64,000 bases of DNA, from assembly GCF_932526225.1 (NCBI RefSeq), contig NC_064042.1:6749540-6813539 (forward strand), given 5' to 3'. The notes below the pieces were generated by a model that did no database searches, was not told the DNA's origin, and saw only the letters and a program-made list of their open reading frames with translations. Each line of letters opens with the position of its first letter. The stretch's first letter is position 1. This stretch comes from Nematostella vectensis. Its lineage: Eukaryota > Cnidaria > Anthozoa > Actiniaria > Edwardsiidae. Shown here piece after piece: positions 13,539-27,233 of this stretch. Both the position numbers and the translations under genes were made by a program.

Positions 13539-13559
13539 GAGAAGCAAATAACTCAAATC

Positions 13560-16500
13560 AAGTCGAATCCGGGGGCTGACTGGCCACTAAGGCTCCTGTC
13601 GAGTAGTGTCTTTTCTGGGGTACAACAGAAACACTCAACACCTTGCGCTCGTCTCACAAAACATTCAAACGATTTTGAGAATCGCAATCTGGTATAAACC
13701 TGCTAGATATACCAGCTTGCCGATGACCTATATGTTGACCTGTAGTGCCTGCCCCTATTTGAAGGTCGTCCCCAGGAAATATACCCTGAATAAGGTTGCA
13801 TAAGGTTTGCGATTACATACGTAAGTGAACCTGCAGTTCCGTGGATATTAAAATGAATTGAATCCAGTTAAACTAAATCAGTGCTTTGCTTTATTGAGAC
13901 TGAGTCTGAATAGTATGACGTCCACAGAACAAAAAACATGTTTTGTCTGTCTGTCTGAACAACTGTGAAACAGGAAATGAAGAATTTGATGAACAGCGTG
14001 AAAAAAGACCTATCAGTGAAGGGCATTTTGCCTTCAGGGCGAACATCTAATGTGCTTTAACTTGAATGCATAAATGAATACCAAGAATGTTGCTGCATTA
14101 AGGTCGCTCGAATAAATCTTTCCACTCGGCAAGACGCTTTTACGCTGTTGATGAATTTTTCCAGGATACACTGGTAGGTTTTATAAACATTCTTACCTTT
14201 TCCCTATTCTTTTTTTTTCAATATAAGCATAAGTGTGGTAGATTTTTGTTAGGTCTTGTTCCTTTTCGTTCCTTATGGAGAATTTTGGCCTAAAATTTTT
14301 TGATGTTAGGCTTTTCAACAAAAACTTAGGTAGAGCGATTATTTGTCGCTTCCTTCGAAAAGGATACAGAATTGTTTGGTTCTCCTTCTAAAATATATTT
14401 TATCACAGATAGCAAGTTCCATCACAGTTATTTCTTCATGAAGAGGATATTATTCAGAATTTCCAACGCATTTTTCTTATGTAAATACGAGGGGAAAGGG
14501 GGATTATTATTCTAACGGAAAAAGCACATGGCGTACACTGGTTTTAATGGAGCATAAAATCATCAAGAGAGATCTAGAACAATAGAAAGGAAATGAAAAA
14601 TAACAAGAAAACACAAATGCCAGAAAATGCGGGAGAGAGGAAAAATAAAAGTAGCTACTTTACATCTTATATTAACCTCTTTCTTAAAGACACACACGTC
14701 AAAGGGATGAGAAAAGGCGCGCTCAAACAGGAATGAACGATTTTCTTTAAGTCGACGTTTTGTTCGTTCGATCGACTATCACTCCAAATCTTTGTAATTT
14801 TCTTTAATTCACCCTTATCTTCCTGTTAAACCTATTAAGCCATCACTTTAACGTGGAAATACACCGAATAAACTGGGAAAACAAAAGCTCAGGTATACGC
14901 ATTAATACAACTTCAAGAATATTAAATTTCATTCTTCGAGGCTATAAACCTAGTCTACTACGAAGCGAATAGGGTAGAATATTTTTTATCGGAAAACTAT
15001 GCCATACATTTCTTTGCCTCGACTGTTCGTCGGTAACAGGATGTTGATCCTTAGGGTCGTGTGGACCGTGTTTGATGCCTGTTGACGGACATAACTACTT
15101 TATAAGTCCTTGCATGGCTTCCAAACCACTTGCAAGAAAGGTCCATTGTCAAGCAGAACTCAGGTATGAGGTCACGTACAGTGATGGCTATTTAAGCGCG
15201 TTTAATGTCATCGCATGGTAATTGCGTTGCAAATGAAAGCTAGGATGGAAAAAAGAAGCGTAAATATTTGCCCTTGGAATTGTACAACATAACACAATTT
15301 TCTGATTTTTTTATAGCCAGCGAAACTGGCTTTCCTTATTGTCAATACGGTCTCCCTGTGTGTCCTCATTTCCAAAGGATACCCATGGACTTTTCCCTAG
15401 AGAGGTCGCCATGAATGCTAATAAGGTATAGTGGTATGCTCATATAATGATTAACGGAAGACTAAAGATTAACCCCTGGAGAGAGGATATCTTTTTGCGA
15501 ATGCTAAAATGAAACAACCCGAAGCGAAGAATGAAATCAATTAATTAAATCAAGCTATGGACACTAATCGCAAATTAATACTAGAACGCTATTTTTATAT
15601 TTATTGTCCCGCAAAGTTTTTGTCAATTTAGCAGGATTTCTTAAGAGCCAGTTCATCGCTTCTTATATTTGTATTCTCTAATGTATCTTTTATTAATGTT
15701 TGTACCATGCGGTTTTTATGGTCACCGTGCTAAAGGTTTTTCCCACCACAACACTCGTTTGTGAATAACAATGGTAAGAATGTGATAAGTTGAAAACTGC
15801 TTTCCGCACCAACAATACACCAAGCAATATTTAAAGAATCCAAACACTTCTACGTGTTTTAAGAGTGCGACCACTCAATAGAGACACTTACACTGTAAGT
15901 GGTATTATCTAATAAAGTAATTCATCTCTCATCTGCTCCTTCGAAAAGTGTAATATGCGTATATGTGTGTTATTACAATTTTTCTCTCTATCACTACATA
16001 ATCATTTAAAGGTCATCGGGCAAATACCCCACTTGATGCTAGCAGAAATATGTATCAAACACTGGGAACAAAACTAATAAATACTCGGAGTTATCAAGGG
16101 TCGAAAATTAGAAAAGGCTCGTCACATTTATTGCGCCTGGTTAATTTAAGGATAATTGAAAAAAAAATACTTGACGCCACCATTTGCAAATGGTGAGAAA
16201 TGAACATATGCTGCACCGTTTGTCTGGGCACGACAGAGCGCAGCGGCTTTGAGAGAGACAGTGTACAATGTGTGAGAACTCTACGGTTAATATAAGTCCT
16301 TGTGTACGCCTTTTCTTTTGCCCCCTTCACAGAGCTCTTCACTTAAGCAATAAACACTGAAATCATCATCGTTTGTGACACATTCCCTGTCACCAGATTA
16401 CTAATAACCGCTGTCGCAAATGTTTCAATCACGCGAACTGAATTAAAGAAATTAGTGCGGTGCATTTGACCATCTCTTCTTCACGAATCACAAGTACTCT

Positions 16501-19500
16501 CAAGAAAATATGTCCGTTTCTCGACTTAATGTTCATTAACGCGCATTTTAATGCTCGCAAAACGTGCGCCTCTTGTTATTCTAGCGTCTTACAAAGCGCC
16601 ACAAAATACCTCGTAGTTTGTTAAAATCGTACCTGTTTGTTGTGTACTTACATTTGCCTGATTCTCGCAGCAAGCGCCGATTGTTTCAAAGACTGTAGAT
16701 CTCTCTCAATGAATGAAAGCCGTTTTTGTCGTGTTCTCGCGCGTGTCACAGAGTAATATGACCCAGTTATTTTCCCGCAAGGGTGACTCAATAGGGATTT
16801 TTCACTCGTTATGATCCAGGGGTTACGTCCGATACTTTAACGGAGAATAGCTCCTAAAACACTATACATAGAGCCGATTCCTTTGAAAAATCGCACGAAT
16901 CAGCCAATCAAATCCTTCTAAAATAAGTTACTGCAGAAAGGATTTCCCTTGTTTGACCAATCGCAATTGAGAAAATATCTCACCCAGGACAAAGAGTAAA
17001 TAATAGTATCATTGGAGGTCCGTCTTTCATCCATTTGTCAAACGTCCAGCTTTTGATTGGCAATAGATAGGTTTATTAGCTGAATAGCAGGACTGTTGAG
17101 ACAAACTACTTCCGAGGTCTTGTTTTGACATATACTCGACAAATTATATTGACAAATTGTTATAAGCAGTGTTTAATTTTTTTTCAGTCACGTTAGACAA
17201 CTTTGTAAATTTGAAGCACCCAGCGGTAGTGCTGTAAATTCCTTCATAGATAAGAACGGCATAAGGTCTCTAGTCAGCGATTTTTCGCGGTAAAACGAAA
17301 CGGTCGCATTTGGCGGTAGCAGCAAGTGAAATCCACTGTGCGTTCCCATTTTCCAAATACGGCGATATCAGAGAACAGTGGGAATAGATTTTTGAGAGCA
17401 CGTACTTGCGTAAATTATTGAGATGTATACATGCGGGCACAGCTCTGTAATAGAATATTCGCTCTTTAGGGTAGACTCAATAATAGCGCTTATTCACATA
17501 GGACATTCTTGGAAGGCTTTTTGGTCCCTTTACTCTAAAAAAAAACATCCAAAAACGATCGAAAACCGCAAAAAATAAATAAATAAGCAATGGGAAGAAG
17601 AACCCTTTCAAGAAAAATCCAAATCCAAACCTAGAGTAGAAAAATTGTTATTTCAATTAATTAAAGTCTCATGCTGCGGCCTAATCGCTGGCTCTTTTCA
17701 GTCCTAGTAATAACGACACCAAACAGCAATATTATCCTTGTAAATAAATACGAATTGGGATGATATGAGCTTCGTATTCCTACCACTCAAAGCGTTTTTG
17801 ATTAGTGTCATACTGTAAAATCACTATGTCATCTGAGCTAAAAATGAAAGAAAGGTCTGTTGGTCAAGGCACACGAGTTCAGATTGCCATCAACTGTTCA
17901 CATAACCCTGTGCTACACAATGGGGGTAAAGCAACCCTTTTTATATTCTATTCTAGCTTTAAGTACAAGCTTCGTATACTCTATTTTATTGTATTCTTAC
18001 TTAATGTATTAGCTTCACTTATGCTCTTCACTTATACTCGCTAGGCTGCAGTTTAATGGTAAGAATTCGAAGATGACATGACACAAACAAAAAATATAAT
18101 TTTCTTTGTAGCGTGTGATAAATGCTGCTAAAAAAATTCCACTAAATTCGACACTTCCTGACACAACGTCGCCGACTAATACTGCCCCTTAAAAAATGAC
18201 GATGAAATATTGATGGAAATATATACACCGGACGACGGATATACGTTGTTAGTCTCCTGAATTGATTGAAAGGATGGAGTTTTTCAAAATGGTCGTTTTG
18301 GTTAGCATTTAATGTTATGTTACTCCTTAACTGGCGCTGCTGGCACCATTAAATAATAGGGTCAACATTTCTTACAGTGTATCTTAAAAGGAAATAAAAA
18401 GGACTTGTAATGAATAAGCGATATCTTGGAGGGGAGGGGGGGTGGTACATGCCCGCAAAAAAAAACTGGTAAACTGGCGGTAAGGATAGGACATGTCCAT
18501 ATCCGAAGCTACGTTGCCCACCTTCTCCTTCTCCTCTTCACCCCTCTCCCCCCCCCCCCCCCCCCCCCCCCCATATATCTCTCTTCCTTCATTCCCCTAT
18601 CTTCTCTGGGGCTTTGGCCGATGACACATGGCCACATTATGCAGACCTACAAGCAAATCGCAGGACATGGCTTTCATAAACCTGACGCCCAGTAATACCA
18701 CAGCAAAGAATATTGTTTATTGTCTGATCATAACGAGTCTTGCGGACCATACATCGATTTATTTTTACAATTCAACTATTTATACATGAAAAAAAACAAG
18801 AATATGCACAACGCAATCAGTACAAAAATAGCAGGGATCTCAGTTGATATTAGTTTTCCAATTTTGAAGTCTGATTGGTTCGCTATCATAAACGAGACAA
18901 TAGGTCTGGGATATAGCAAATTCAGCTGTATAAAATGACCTATATATGGTTTCCGTAATATATCATTCATAGTTTGTTCTGACAAAAGAGTGATTGAACA
19001 CTTCGTCACTGCAGAGGTTACAAAAATCTATCGAAAGGTCGGGAAAAAAGTGCCAAGGTAAGAAAACAATAAAAAAAACTTGTATAACCAAAGTTCTAGC
19101 TTATTATATCCCGAAGCAGCGATTGTTACATGAATTGTCATCCATTCAACATAATTACATAACGATAACCTTTAAAAGTTTTATTTCAACCGACTAATTT
19201 TCCAAATTCGTCTACTTTTTGCACTGCCTTTTAGTTTTTCATTTCATTTTCAACAAAAATCAAACGATGCTGTTTAAAGCTCAAGAAATAATATCCCAAA
19301 AAACTGCACGTTCACTCAGTGCACCCATAGTCCATTTTGGCATGAAATTACTCAGCCAAAGGTAACCGCATATCATAACTGGTCGACCTCAATACCCATA
19401 ATGCTTCTGTTTTTTATTAAAACAGACCATGAGTGATAACTAGCTTAACTGAAATGAATTCTCGATAAGAAATTGCTTCTTTTTCTATGTCAACGGTAAT

Positions 19501-20040
19501 AAGTCCATCTGCATCGCGTTTCGTTTCGAGTTCTTTAAACCCCTGTTAATAACTTTTTATTTGTTACAACCCAGTGTTTCCCTGTGCGAAAAAGTACCAT
19601 TGATTCGCCCCTTATTCTAACCATCTTCAGTTTTCGTTAATTAAAATTGTGCACTTTCTGTGTTGTGTGCTTTGATCAACCGATATTTTGTTGAAAAGCT
19701 GCTTGGCAGTAACTTGGTATACACTCCGTAATATTTGAAGCATGTACGTTTTAGTGTGCGCACAGATAGAAATCTGACCCGAACAGCCACGCGCCCCTGC
19801 GCGAGGTGCATGTTTAAAAAATACTGAAACCACCTGCTCGTTAAGTGTATTTCACATCTAGTTAAGGTTTTCAATTTGAACATAAAAATATTTTTACAAA
19901 TATAAAAGCGTACTAAATAATCTATGACATTATATGTTTTCCAGAACATATTATTTCCAATCCTATATTTTTAGGCAGAAAATCTTCCCTGAAAATATTC
20001 CCTTTATTTAGCTTGAAAGCTGACTCTCTGTTGGAAAGCA
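13560..20040. other. Intergenic, no gene seen
   Basis: AT-rich DNA with ORFs under about 100 codons, none with a recognised motif or a paired exon. A C-run lies at 18548-18572. Confidence 0.55.
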
Positions 20041-20100
20041 TAGACATTTTTTCTTCGTTTTTCAAACAAGGGGTTCCTCAAGGTTCTGTACTTGGGCCCA
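20030..20100 (+). pseudogene. Non-LTR retrotransposon reverse-transcriptase scrap
   Basis: The + frame reads SSFFKQGVPQGSVLGP, the conserved RT block QGVPQGSVLGP of LINE-type elements, at 20067-20099. The next residues (KKAFLIS) do not continue as LLFLIYIND, so the copy is broken just after. Only this fragment is visible. Confidence 0.7.
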
Positions 20101-20291
20101 AAAAAGCCTTTTTGATATCATGTACTTCACTGAGAGTCTTTGGTAAACAGAATTAATAAGCCAGAAGAGTGCTTGTTTCATGCATGATATTTCCTAGAAA
20201 TAGTATTATTAGATGTGCTTCTATAACTATCATTGTCACATTAGGCCTTCAGTAACTTGTCGTTATGTCGGAGCATAACACTGAAACCTTC

Positions 20292-20358
20292 TAGCCTACT
20301 GTAGCCGCTGACTCGAGAAAAGGATAATTTTCGCGAGTCAGCGGCTACACGTAGGCTA
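20292..20358. mobile_element. Foldback hairpin with 24-bp arms
   Basis: Arms TAGCCTAC TGTAGCCGCTGACTCG and their inverse differ by one inserted base, around an 18-nt loop. Likely the core of a small MITE. Confidence 0.6.
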
Positions 20359-21704
20359 CACATAGATCTAGTAACGAGGAATGTCTGTGTGGTCAGGCGT
20401 GTAAAAGTGGCGTGACTTAGTACATCTCGTGATTTTATTTATGTTTGATTAGAAGCATGGAAGCGATGATGATATTGATATCTTCTGACCGAAATACCCA
20501 CAAAGTTATATTTATATGAGTTCCCCACACTTGAGGGAGGCTTTTTAAAACTTACTCTAAGGAATGACGTGCTCTCCGTTAGATTTGTAGGTAAGTTTAC
20601 TTGGCTTTATCTTTTTGCAGTGGGTCATAAACAATAATTATTAAAAGATAATCTGTTTCAAGAACTTTCAAAATTCTATATTTTGAAATTTATACTTATG
20701 CGAATAGAATTAATTAGAAAAGTATTTTGATAGAAACAGTGTGTAAATATTCTTATATGTTCAGACATTTTAAACATCATTTTAGCTGTGTTGCGCATTT
20801 TTGCCTCCAGCCAAACGGTATATTGAACCGAAGTTTAAGACCAATAAGTGACCCAGCTGTTAACATATAGCAATTATGGAATATTTGATTTAGATGTGAT
20901 GTAACAACTGATTATTCAAAAGAAAGTTATCAAACAATAGAAACATTGCGGCCTTTTTTCACTGTGCGTTGGTTGGACATGATTGGTAAGACATCAAGTT
21001 GTGAAAGCCTAAAATATAAATAGCCCCATATAGCTTGATCGTTGATGCGCAAACAGGAATCTTTTCATATTGTGTCATCTGGGTTTACACAACTCGGTTA
21101 ATTGAAATCCTATAGCTCGGACACGCAATAGTTCAGTCGAAAATATAATATATGGAATCTCACTTACTCGAAGCGTATTAGAAGTCAGTTCTCGTTAGCG
21201 GGGACTCAATTGAAAGGTCAATTAAAGAGTTATAATGGCTGCTCAAAACTTAATTGGCGTCTTGAACATAGTATCGTTAGCAATACATATGTGCGTTATT
21301 GCAAAGCATTGCAAGCCATTAATATGGGTTTGTTATTGGGGCTCACCCAGTAATAATAACCATCCGAAATAGCTAGAAGAGTTGAAGAGTCGTAAACCAT
21401 CAAAATTAAGGGATACAGACTTGAATGTGGTCAAGGGGATCAAAAATTGTTTGTTTTAGTTAAAAAAGTATCCCAGTGAAAATGACTGAAAAATTTGGAA
21501 CTCAGTTCGAGTTATCCGATTTCTAGATGTTCTTGGACTTAAAAAAGGAAATGGCTTTTACACCGATCTCAAAATGTTGGTCATGTTGCACTGGATAATC
21601 CACTTATGGATAAAATAGATTAGCAAAAAAAAAAAAAAATAAACGGATCCATGATGCACCGCGGCCTACGACACATGGATTCGACAGTGCAACGTTATTT
21701 TTCG

Positions 21705-21761
21705 AGCCTACCTCGCAGGCGTTTCTAGGCAAGCGTCGCTAAATACGCCTGCGATAGAGGC
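21705..21761. mobile_element. Foldback hairpin related to the element at 56.5 kb
   Basis: AGCCTACCTCGCAGGCGT and ACGCCTGCGATAGAGGCT form an imperfect inverted pair. Confidence 0.5.
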
Positions 21762-22089
21762 TACCTTGTGTCATGTGTATAAAGTCAATAAGGCGACTTG
21801 AACTACTATTCCGTAACAATTCCTTATAAGATACGTAGGAGTTGGTGGTGTATTGAAGAAATGCGAAAGTTTCCGAAATTCAATTTCGGAAGTTTTGTGT
21901 CGGCGGAGGCTTACTTGTTAAAATAACAAACAGGGCAGGATTTTTTTTTTCTTGGATCCTGCCTGAATATCGTAGGCACGCAGTAATTGGCCTTTGCCGT
22001 TTTTTTTTTTTTTTTTCGAGTCTTAACGAAGTAAGACCATGATTACCTCGGATTCTTTGATTTTCTAAGGGACGATTCCTAGCGAAATT

Positions 22090-22275
22090 TCCTCGAAAAC
22101 AATAGATGGTTCTAAATTTCCCTTATGATTAATGATGAGGGAGATTTAGTTCCCAAATTTCCCTCATATATTAATTATGAGGAAAATTTAGTTTTTAAAT
22201 TTCCCTCATGTATTGATAAAAAATATTTTGTCTTTTAAATTTCCCTCTACATCAGTGCATGAGATAAATTTAGAA
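22090..22275. repeat. AT-rich imperfect palindromic tandem units
   Basis: AAATTTCCCTCAT and ATGAGG-A-ATTTAG alternate about three times, each pair forming a hairpin. Confidence 0.55.
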
Positions 22276-22960
22276 CCAAGATGCTTGTCTTCTAGTTTCC
22301 ACCAGGGAAACAAATAGAAGGCAGCCTGCGGCGTCGGGACTTCAACTAATCATCCGTCGGTTGCGGGGACATTTAATTCCCCTCGTGCCATGCTATAACT
22401 TATGAATTTTTCTGTATTTTTGTATTTTGTATGAGGCGAGGAAAATGAATAAAATACACAAATAGAAAATCACAAAATATACTCAAGTGCTTGTAGACCT
22501 TTATCCCGAGTGCATGCTCGCTTTCAAATCCACTAAGAGATTATAGATATAATATTTAAAAGTGAGAACGAACATCATTTTCTCATTTAGCAAAAATGGA
22601 TTATCTTACATACAAAACATTAAAAAATACCTGCTACAGTTCAATGTAATTCGTAATTAAAAAAAGAGGCCAAAAATAACCTTATGTTGGATTATCAGAT
22701 CGGAAAAAAACTTATTTGTTTTTAAACTCAAAGCACTACCAAGGAAAAAAACACATTTTAAAATATCTGGATTGAAATTAAAAATTTTGCCCCAGATTCG
22801 AAATGGTCTTCAAAGGTTTACACAAAGGTTTTTCTAATCAACTCATTGCCTAAATCATATGTCAGTGGAAATTGCTCTATTGCAAACAATTATTTCAAGC
22901 GCCCACAATGATTGCTTATTGTTACAAAGCGTTAATTGTGTATTTTATTAGACCTTCCCC

Positions 22961-25252
22961 TTGTCGACACCAAGGATGATTCAGATAATTTATTTGTCAA
23001 CGAAGTTCAGAATTAGCTACAACGTGTCCAAGTCCGGTGAATGCACGCGAAGACGCGAGCATGGTCGCACGACCGCTAAGCTAGGAAATGAGAGCTCTGA
23101 AGTTAGTGGTAAGTGCGCTCTTAAAAAGAAGGAAATGGTGTAATCCCTTTGAACGAAGAGAGTTTCTGCTAGAAATTCTATACATTTTCTGATTTTGAGC
23201 TCTCATGGTTTCTACAGTGCATTCTTTTAAGATTTAAAAATCTTCACTTACTTTCCATATCAATTTGTTCTCATTCCGCGGTTAAGATAAATGAAATTTT
23301 AAGTTTTATTGAGTCTGTTGTAGAATTTCATTAAAAAAAGGTGGCCTCCCTTTTCTTATCCCAAGCAGCTTAAGGTGTAAATTGAGCCATTGTATCAGCT
23401 AACTATTTTCTCCCCCTTTTGTGTTATGAGGCAATTTCTCAGTGGAAAAGAATAACCACATTGTCGTAGTGATAAGTGCGGCTTTTCCAGGCGTTTTTGC
23501 ATTCGCGCAGTTCAATTTCATTCTGTTATCCCACATGGTGCGCGCTATTCAGACCATCAAAGTCGCTCTCCTGTAGAAAAGCGAAGCGTCCCTGAGGGCT
23601 GGTTACGTATGAAGGAAGCCAAGACACATTAGACATTTCTGTTGTAATGATTAGAACATCGGTTTTGGGCCAAACGGTTTACATTTTTCTTTCCTTCTTT
23701 TTTTTGTGCCTATTGAAGCCATTGAAAGCGCTACAGATAAAACAAATATCCTATTGGGAAATCCAACCCTCTTAGCAGCTGAGTAAATAGGTATAACAAA
23801 AAAAGCTGGAAAAACTCGCACAGTATGCGATAACAATACTATAATAGCAAGTTAACTTGACTAAGTCTTCGGCGTTTGGCTTCTGTCGTGTCTTTTATGT
23901 CTGAAGGAAGGGGTGGCGATTTCATTTCTCGCGTCGTATTTGTTTTCCTGCTGTTTTCGTCGCCGACAGCAGTTTGTAACTTATTAGTTTTTGTTGAAAC
24001 AAGGGGCAGAGTCTGTTTATTTTTCTTACAAAATTCAATTTCGGAAGTTGACCGCAGTGTTTCCAGGGTTGACCATGATGTTTTAATCTTCATGCCTGAT
24101 ACATGAGGACACACATGTTATCGAGAACAGGTTGCCCCAGGCCAACAAGACTCCCAAACGACGTGAAAACAGAGGTTTGTCAAAATATGTGCTAGACATG
24201 CAAGAAATCTTAAATCAATTTTGTCCAAAATATTTTAAAAGCACCATAGAAATACACACCTGAGAATATAAAGCTAAGTACAAATGGTCTCCGTGTCACG
24301 ACTTTAGTTGAGAAAGGGTTTTCTTTTGTTCTCTAACAGTTATGCAATAGCATTTTAAATTTCACTTTTCTCTCTCGCTTGTTATAAATTAAGTTCTAAA
24401 GTAATTTATATTCACATGTTAATTTTCATCAAGCATGGAGTAATTAGCATTTGTTATCGTTTTCCCCCTTTTTATCGCAAAAAAAAACGAAAATCAGGAA
24501 AGTTAACCTAGGTGATTAAAAACTAATTTCGTTGAAAATTAAACTGAATAACAAACATCGAGAAATGGTACAATTTTATAAAACACAGTGTAATGTAATT
24601 GTGTGTTATTTCAGCGCACGGCAAATATAACATGTCTTTGCAAGATGAGCGTGTTTTATTAGATTACCGGTGTTTGGATACGCATATTGTGTCAGGCTTG
24701 CCTGCATTTCTGACACTCCGATTCCTGCTAACACAACACATTGTCGCTCAAAGGTGCCCTTCTAACCGAAGAATCGCAAAGAAAGAGGGAACAGTGAGAC
24801 GAGGTTAGCTATAAGGATAGGGCTATAGTTTCTTATGCGTTTTTACGTCTATATGTAACCAAGTTTTTTTAAAAAAGACGCCTATAAGGATAGGGAGATT
24901 ATGTAACCAAGTTTCAAACAAGAAACCTATCCCCCGCGTATCGTTATGCTGACATCTATGCCCTAGGTTTCCGAAGATTAAAGCTAACGCCCTGGAATTT
25001 GAAACAGATTTACTAAACCACTTCTAAAAATTAGCGGATTGAAACATTTAGAACCAGTCCTAAAAGCTTGGTTCTCTTTTTAGTCGTTGGTCTCTTAAAA
25101 AAAACGAATAATTTGCTTTTTCTATCCAATGCTTCGACCTAGATATTCCGATAATGTAGCCTTATAACTTATTCTAATTTTTTTATTTGCAGATTCGAAA
25201 ACGGGCAATCGCTTCAAGGTCGTCTTGGTAACAGATCACTTTCATAGCAACC
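22961..25252 (+). promoter_or_regulatory. Probable spliced 5' leader exons of the GPCR gene
   Basis: Three exon-like pieces are suggested by splice sites: one ending at 23108 with donor GTAAGT, one from about 24616 (after TTATTTCAG) to 24803 with donor GTTAGC, and the exon beginning at 25193 after TTTATTTGCAG. None has a long conserved frame, so they would be untranslated. This is inference from splice consensus only. Confidence 0.35.
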
Positions 25253-26320
25253 ATGGACCTTTCACAGGCAACCATAAATACATCACTTTTCAATGTCACC
25301 GCCAACTCCACGGACACCCACGTGTTGGGGCAGACTCCTCATCCCTTTATCCGGATCGTCAAACTCCTCCTTTATCTCATCATCTTCCTCATCAGCGCTA
25401 TCGGCAACAGTCTCACGGTCTTTGTTATTATGAGGCGAAGGAAGATGAAGACCGTCACTAATTATTTTATCTTGAACCTAGCCATAGCGGACCTGACATT
25501 AACTCTCATATGCATCCCTTTCGATATTCCCGTCCAGGAGATGGACTATATCTGGCCGTACGGACCCTTCATGTGCAAGATCCTGTACCCGCTACAAACC
25601 ATGTGCTTGTTCGCGTCCGTGTTCACGCTCACCTCGGTCAGCGTGGCGCGGTACAGGGCGATCATTCACCCACTGCGCCCCCAGCTAACCGTCAAGCGAG
25701 CTAAGGTGATTACTGTGTTCATCTGGATGCTGTCCGTAGTGCCTGTATCGCCGTATATTTATGTTCTCGAACACAAGGAAGAGACCCAGTATTGTGAAGA
25801 GCATTGGGTGGACACTAAATCACGGAAAATCTACACCGTCACGTTATTCGTAATTCAATGCATTATACCACTGTCCCTTATCACGGCAGCTTACGCTCGA
25901 ATCGGGAAAGAATTGGGAGCAAAGAAACTCCACGCGGATAATAAACACTTGCAAAGCGCCCAAGCGGAAGAGGCGCGGAAGGTCATCCGCATGCTAATTG
26001 CGGTTACGGCGCTTTTTGCGGTTTGCGTTTTACCGACAAATATCATGTGGTTGTGGTTGGACTTTGGTAAGGCCGATCAGGTCTTTGTGTATTTCTGGGA
26101 AGTCGTTGCGTTCTGTAACATCATGACGTTTGCGAACAGCGCGGCAAATCCCGTCTGTTATACTCTATTGAATGATCACTACAGGCGCGAGATAATCTAC
26201 TCTTTGCGAAAACTGACTTTCTGTAACCAAAAGAAACTATTCGAACAGCTGGAGATGACGGAGAGGGATGAAAGGCGGCCAACCCTGGTTACCATGGCAA
26301 CTGGCTACTCGACCGCGTGA
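25253..26320 (+). CDS. Class A (rhodopsin-like) neuropeptide-type G protein-coupled receptor
   Basis: 355 aa, coding part in one exon. The N terminus has three N-glycosylation sites (N9, N14, N18). Seven helices: about 33-58, 70-92, 108-130, 150-170, 194-216, 245-270 and 280-305. TM1 has GNSLTV, TM2 NLAIADL (sodium-site Asp80), Cys108 and Cys181 fit the ECL2 disulfide, and TM7 has NPVCY. The TM3 motif reads VARYRAI, so the usual Asp of DRY is Ala132. The WP and RYRAI..PL context is like orexin, NPFF, galanin or tachykinin receptors of the beta/gamma groups; the ligand cannot be assigned. The start ATG at 25253 sits in CAACCATGG, 59 bp after an acceptor TTTATTTGCAG (exon start 25193). Confidence 0.93.
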   Translation: MDLSQATINTSLFNVTANSTDTHVLGQTPHPFIRIVKLLLYLIIFLISAIGNSLTVFVIMRRRKMKTVTNYFILNLAIADLTLTLICIPFDIPVQEMDYIWPYGPFMCKILYPLQTMCLFASVFTLTSVSVARYRAIIHPLRPQLTVKRAKVITVFIWMLSVVPVSPYIYVLEHKEETQYCEEHWVDTKSRKIYTVTLFVIQCIIPLSLITAAYARIGKELGAKKLHADNKHLQSAQAEEARKVIRMLIAVTALFAVCVLPTNIMWLWLDFGKADQVFVYFWEVVAFCNIMTFANSAANPVCYTLLNDHYRREIIYSLRKLTFCNQKKLFEQLEMTERDERRPTLVTMATGYSTA

Positions 26321-26342
26321 TGTCATCTATAGAGACCCTTCT

Positions 26343-26420
26343 GCTGGAAATGACCGAGAGGGATGAAAGGTCGTTACTATGGCAACAGATTACCGCGTGT
26401 TGTCATCCGTATACTTACCA
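26343..26420 (+). repeat. Partial tandem copy of the GPCR C-terminal coding end
   Basis: GCTGGAAATGACCGAGAGGG, ATGAAAGG and ACTATGGCAAC, CCGCGTG repeat the last ~80 bp of the coding region (26249-26325) just past the stop, with divergence. It is in the 3' UTR and adds no reading frame. Confidence 0.75.
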
Positions 26421-26974
26421 TAGCAACCGACATTGGTTGATTTGAGTCATACAATTTCTTTTTTAGAGGTTCTTATTTCGAGTTAAGACTTTTGCATATA
26501 CAATCAAGCTGTGTTACCTATCCTTCTCGTGACTGGTGGCACATAGGGCCTTATGAACTGCCTAACCATTTTTCTCGCTGTGCAGGTATTTTGTCGAGTC
26601 ATATTTCACCTTTAAATTATTGTTTGATGATAGATTTTAGCCATGACCGTTGCACGAACAGTCACCAAAAGCACTGGTTTTTAATTTGAAAATACTAACA
26701 TACAAGAATAGTAGAAAAGTAGGTTCCAGGGCTGGGTTTAATGCTTAGTCTAAAATGTATAAAGAATAATTAATCTATATTATAGAAACATTATACGATA
26801 TTGTGATGAACTAGTAAACACTCTTGATCTTTATTACTGGTTTATTCGTTCATTCGGAACAAGCTCCTTGCTCTACGACTAACTACCTCGTGTGTTCTTA
26901 TAACACGTGATCATGTCAATCATTACGTATACAAATACTTGAATTTTTATCATACTCTACATGTATGTCTCCAT

Positions 26975-26980
26975 AATAAA
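26975..26980 (+). terminator. Poly(A) signal candidate for the GPCR gene
   Basis: AATAAA in CCATAATAAAGTCT, about 650 bp after the stop; a plausible end of the GPCR 3' UTR. Confidence 0.45.
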
Positions 26981-27233
26981 GTCTACAACTGCGGTACACC
27001 TTTGCCCTTATATGGTTGATTATGACAAGGAACAGAAAAAGTCAGAAATTAGCATTAGTCAAGTGAACACAGGATTGCTAAATCCCCCACTACTCCATTG
27101 CTTTTGTCCATAGCCTCTACGCTTTACGTCTTACTTAAAGAAATATACACGAATTCTTCTCCTTAACTTAACTTAACTCCTTGTCTTAACTTCATCCCCA
27201 TGAAACATTTTTCGATCTCTCAAACGAGGCTGA

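Noticed and set aside
23839-24114. Opposed 91- and 76-codon ORFs as genes
   Set aside because: No motif, no splice partner and mutual overlap; probably chance or leader DNA of the GPCR gene.
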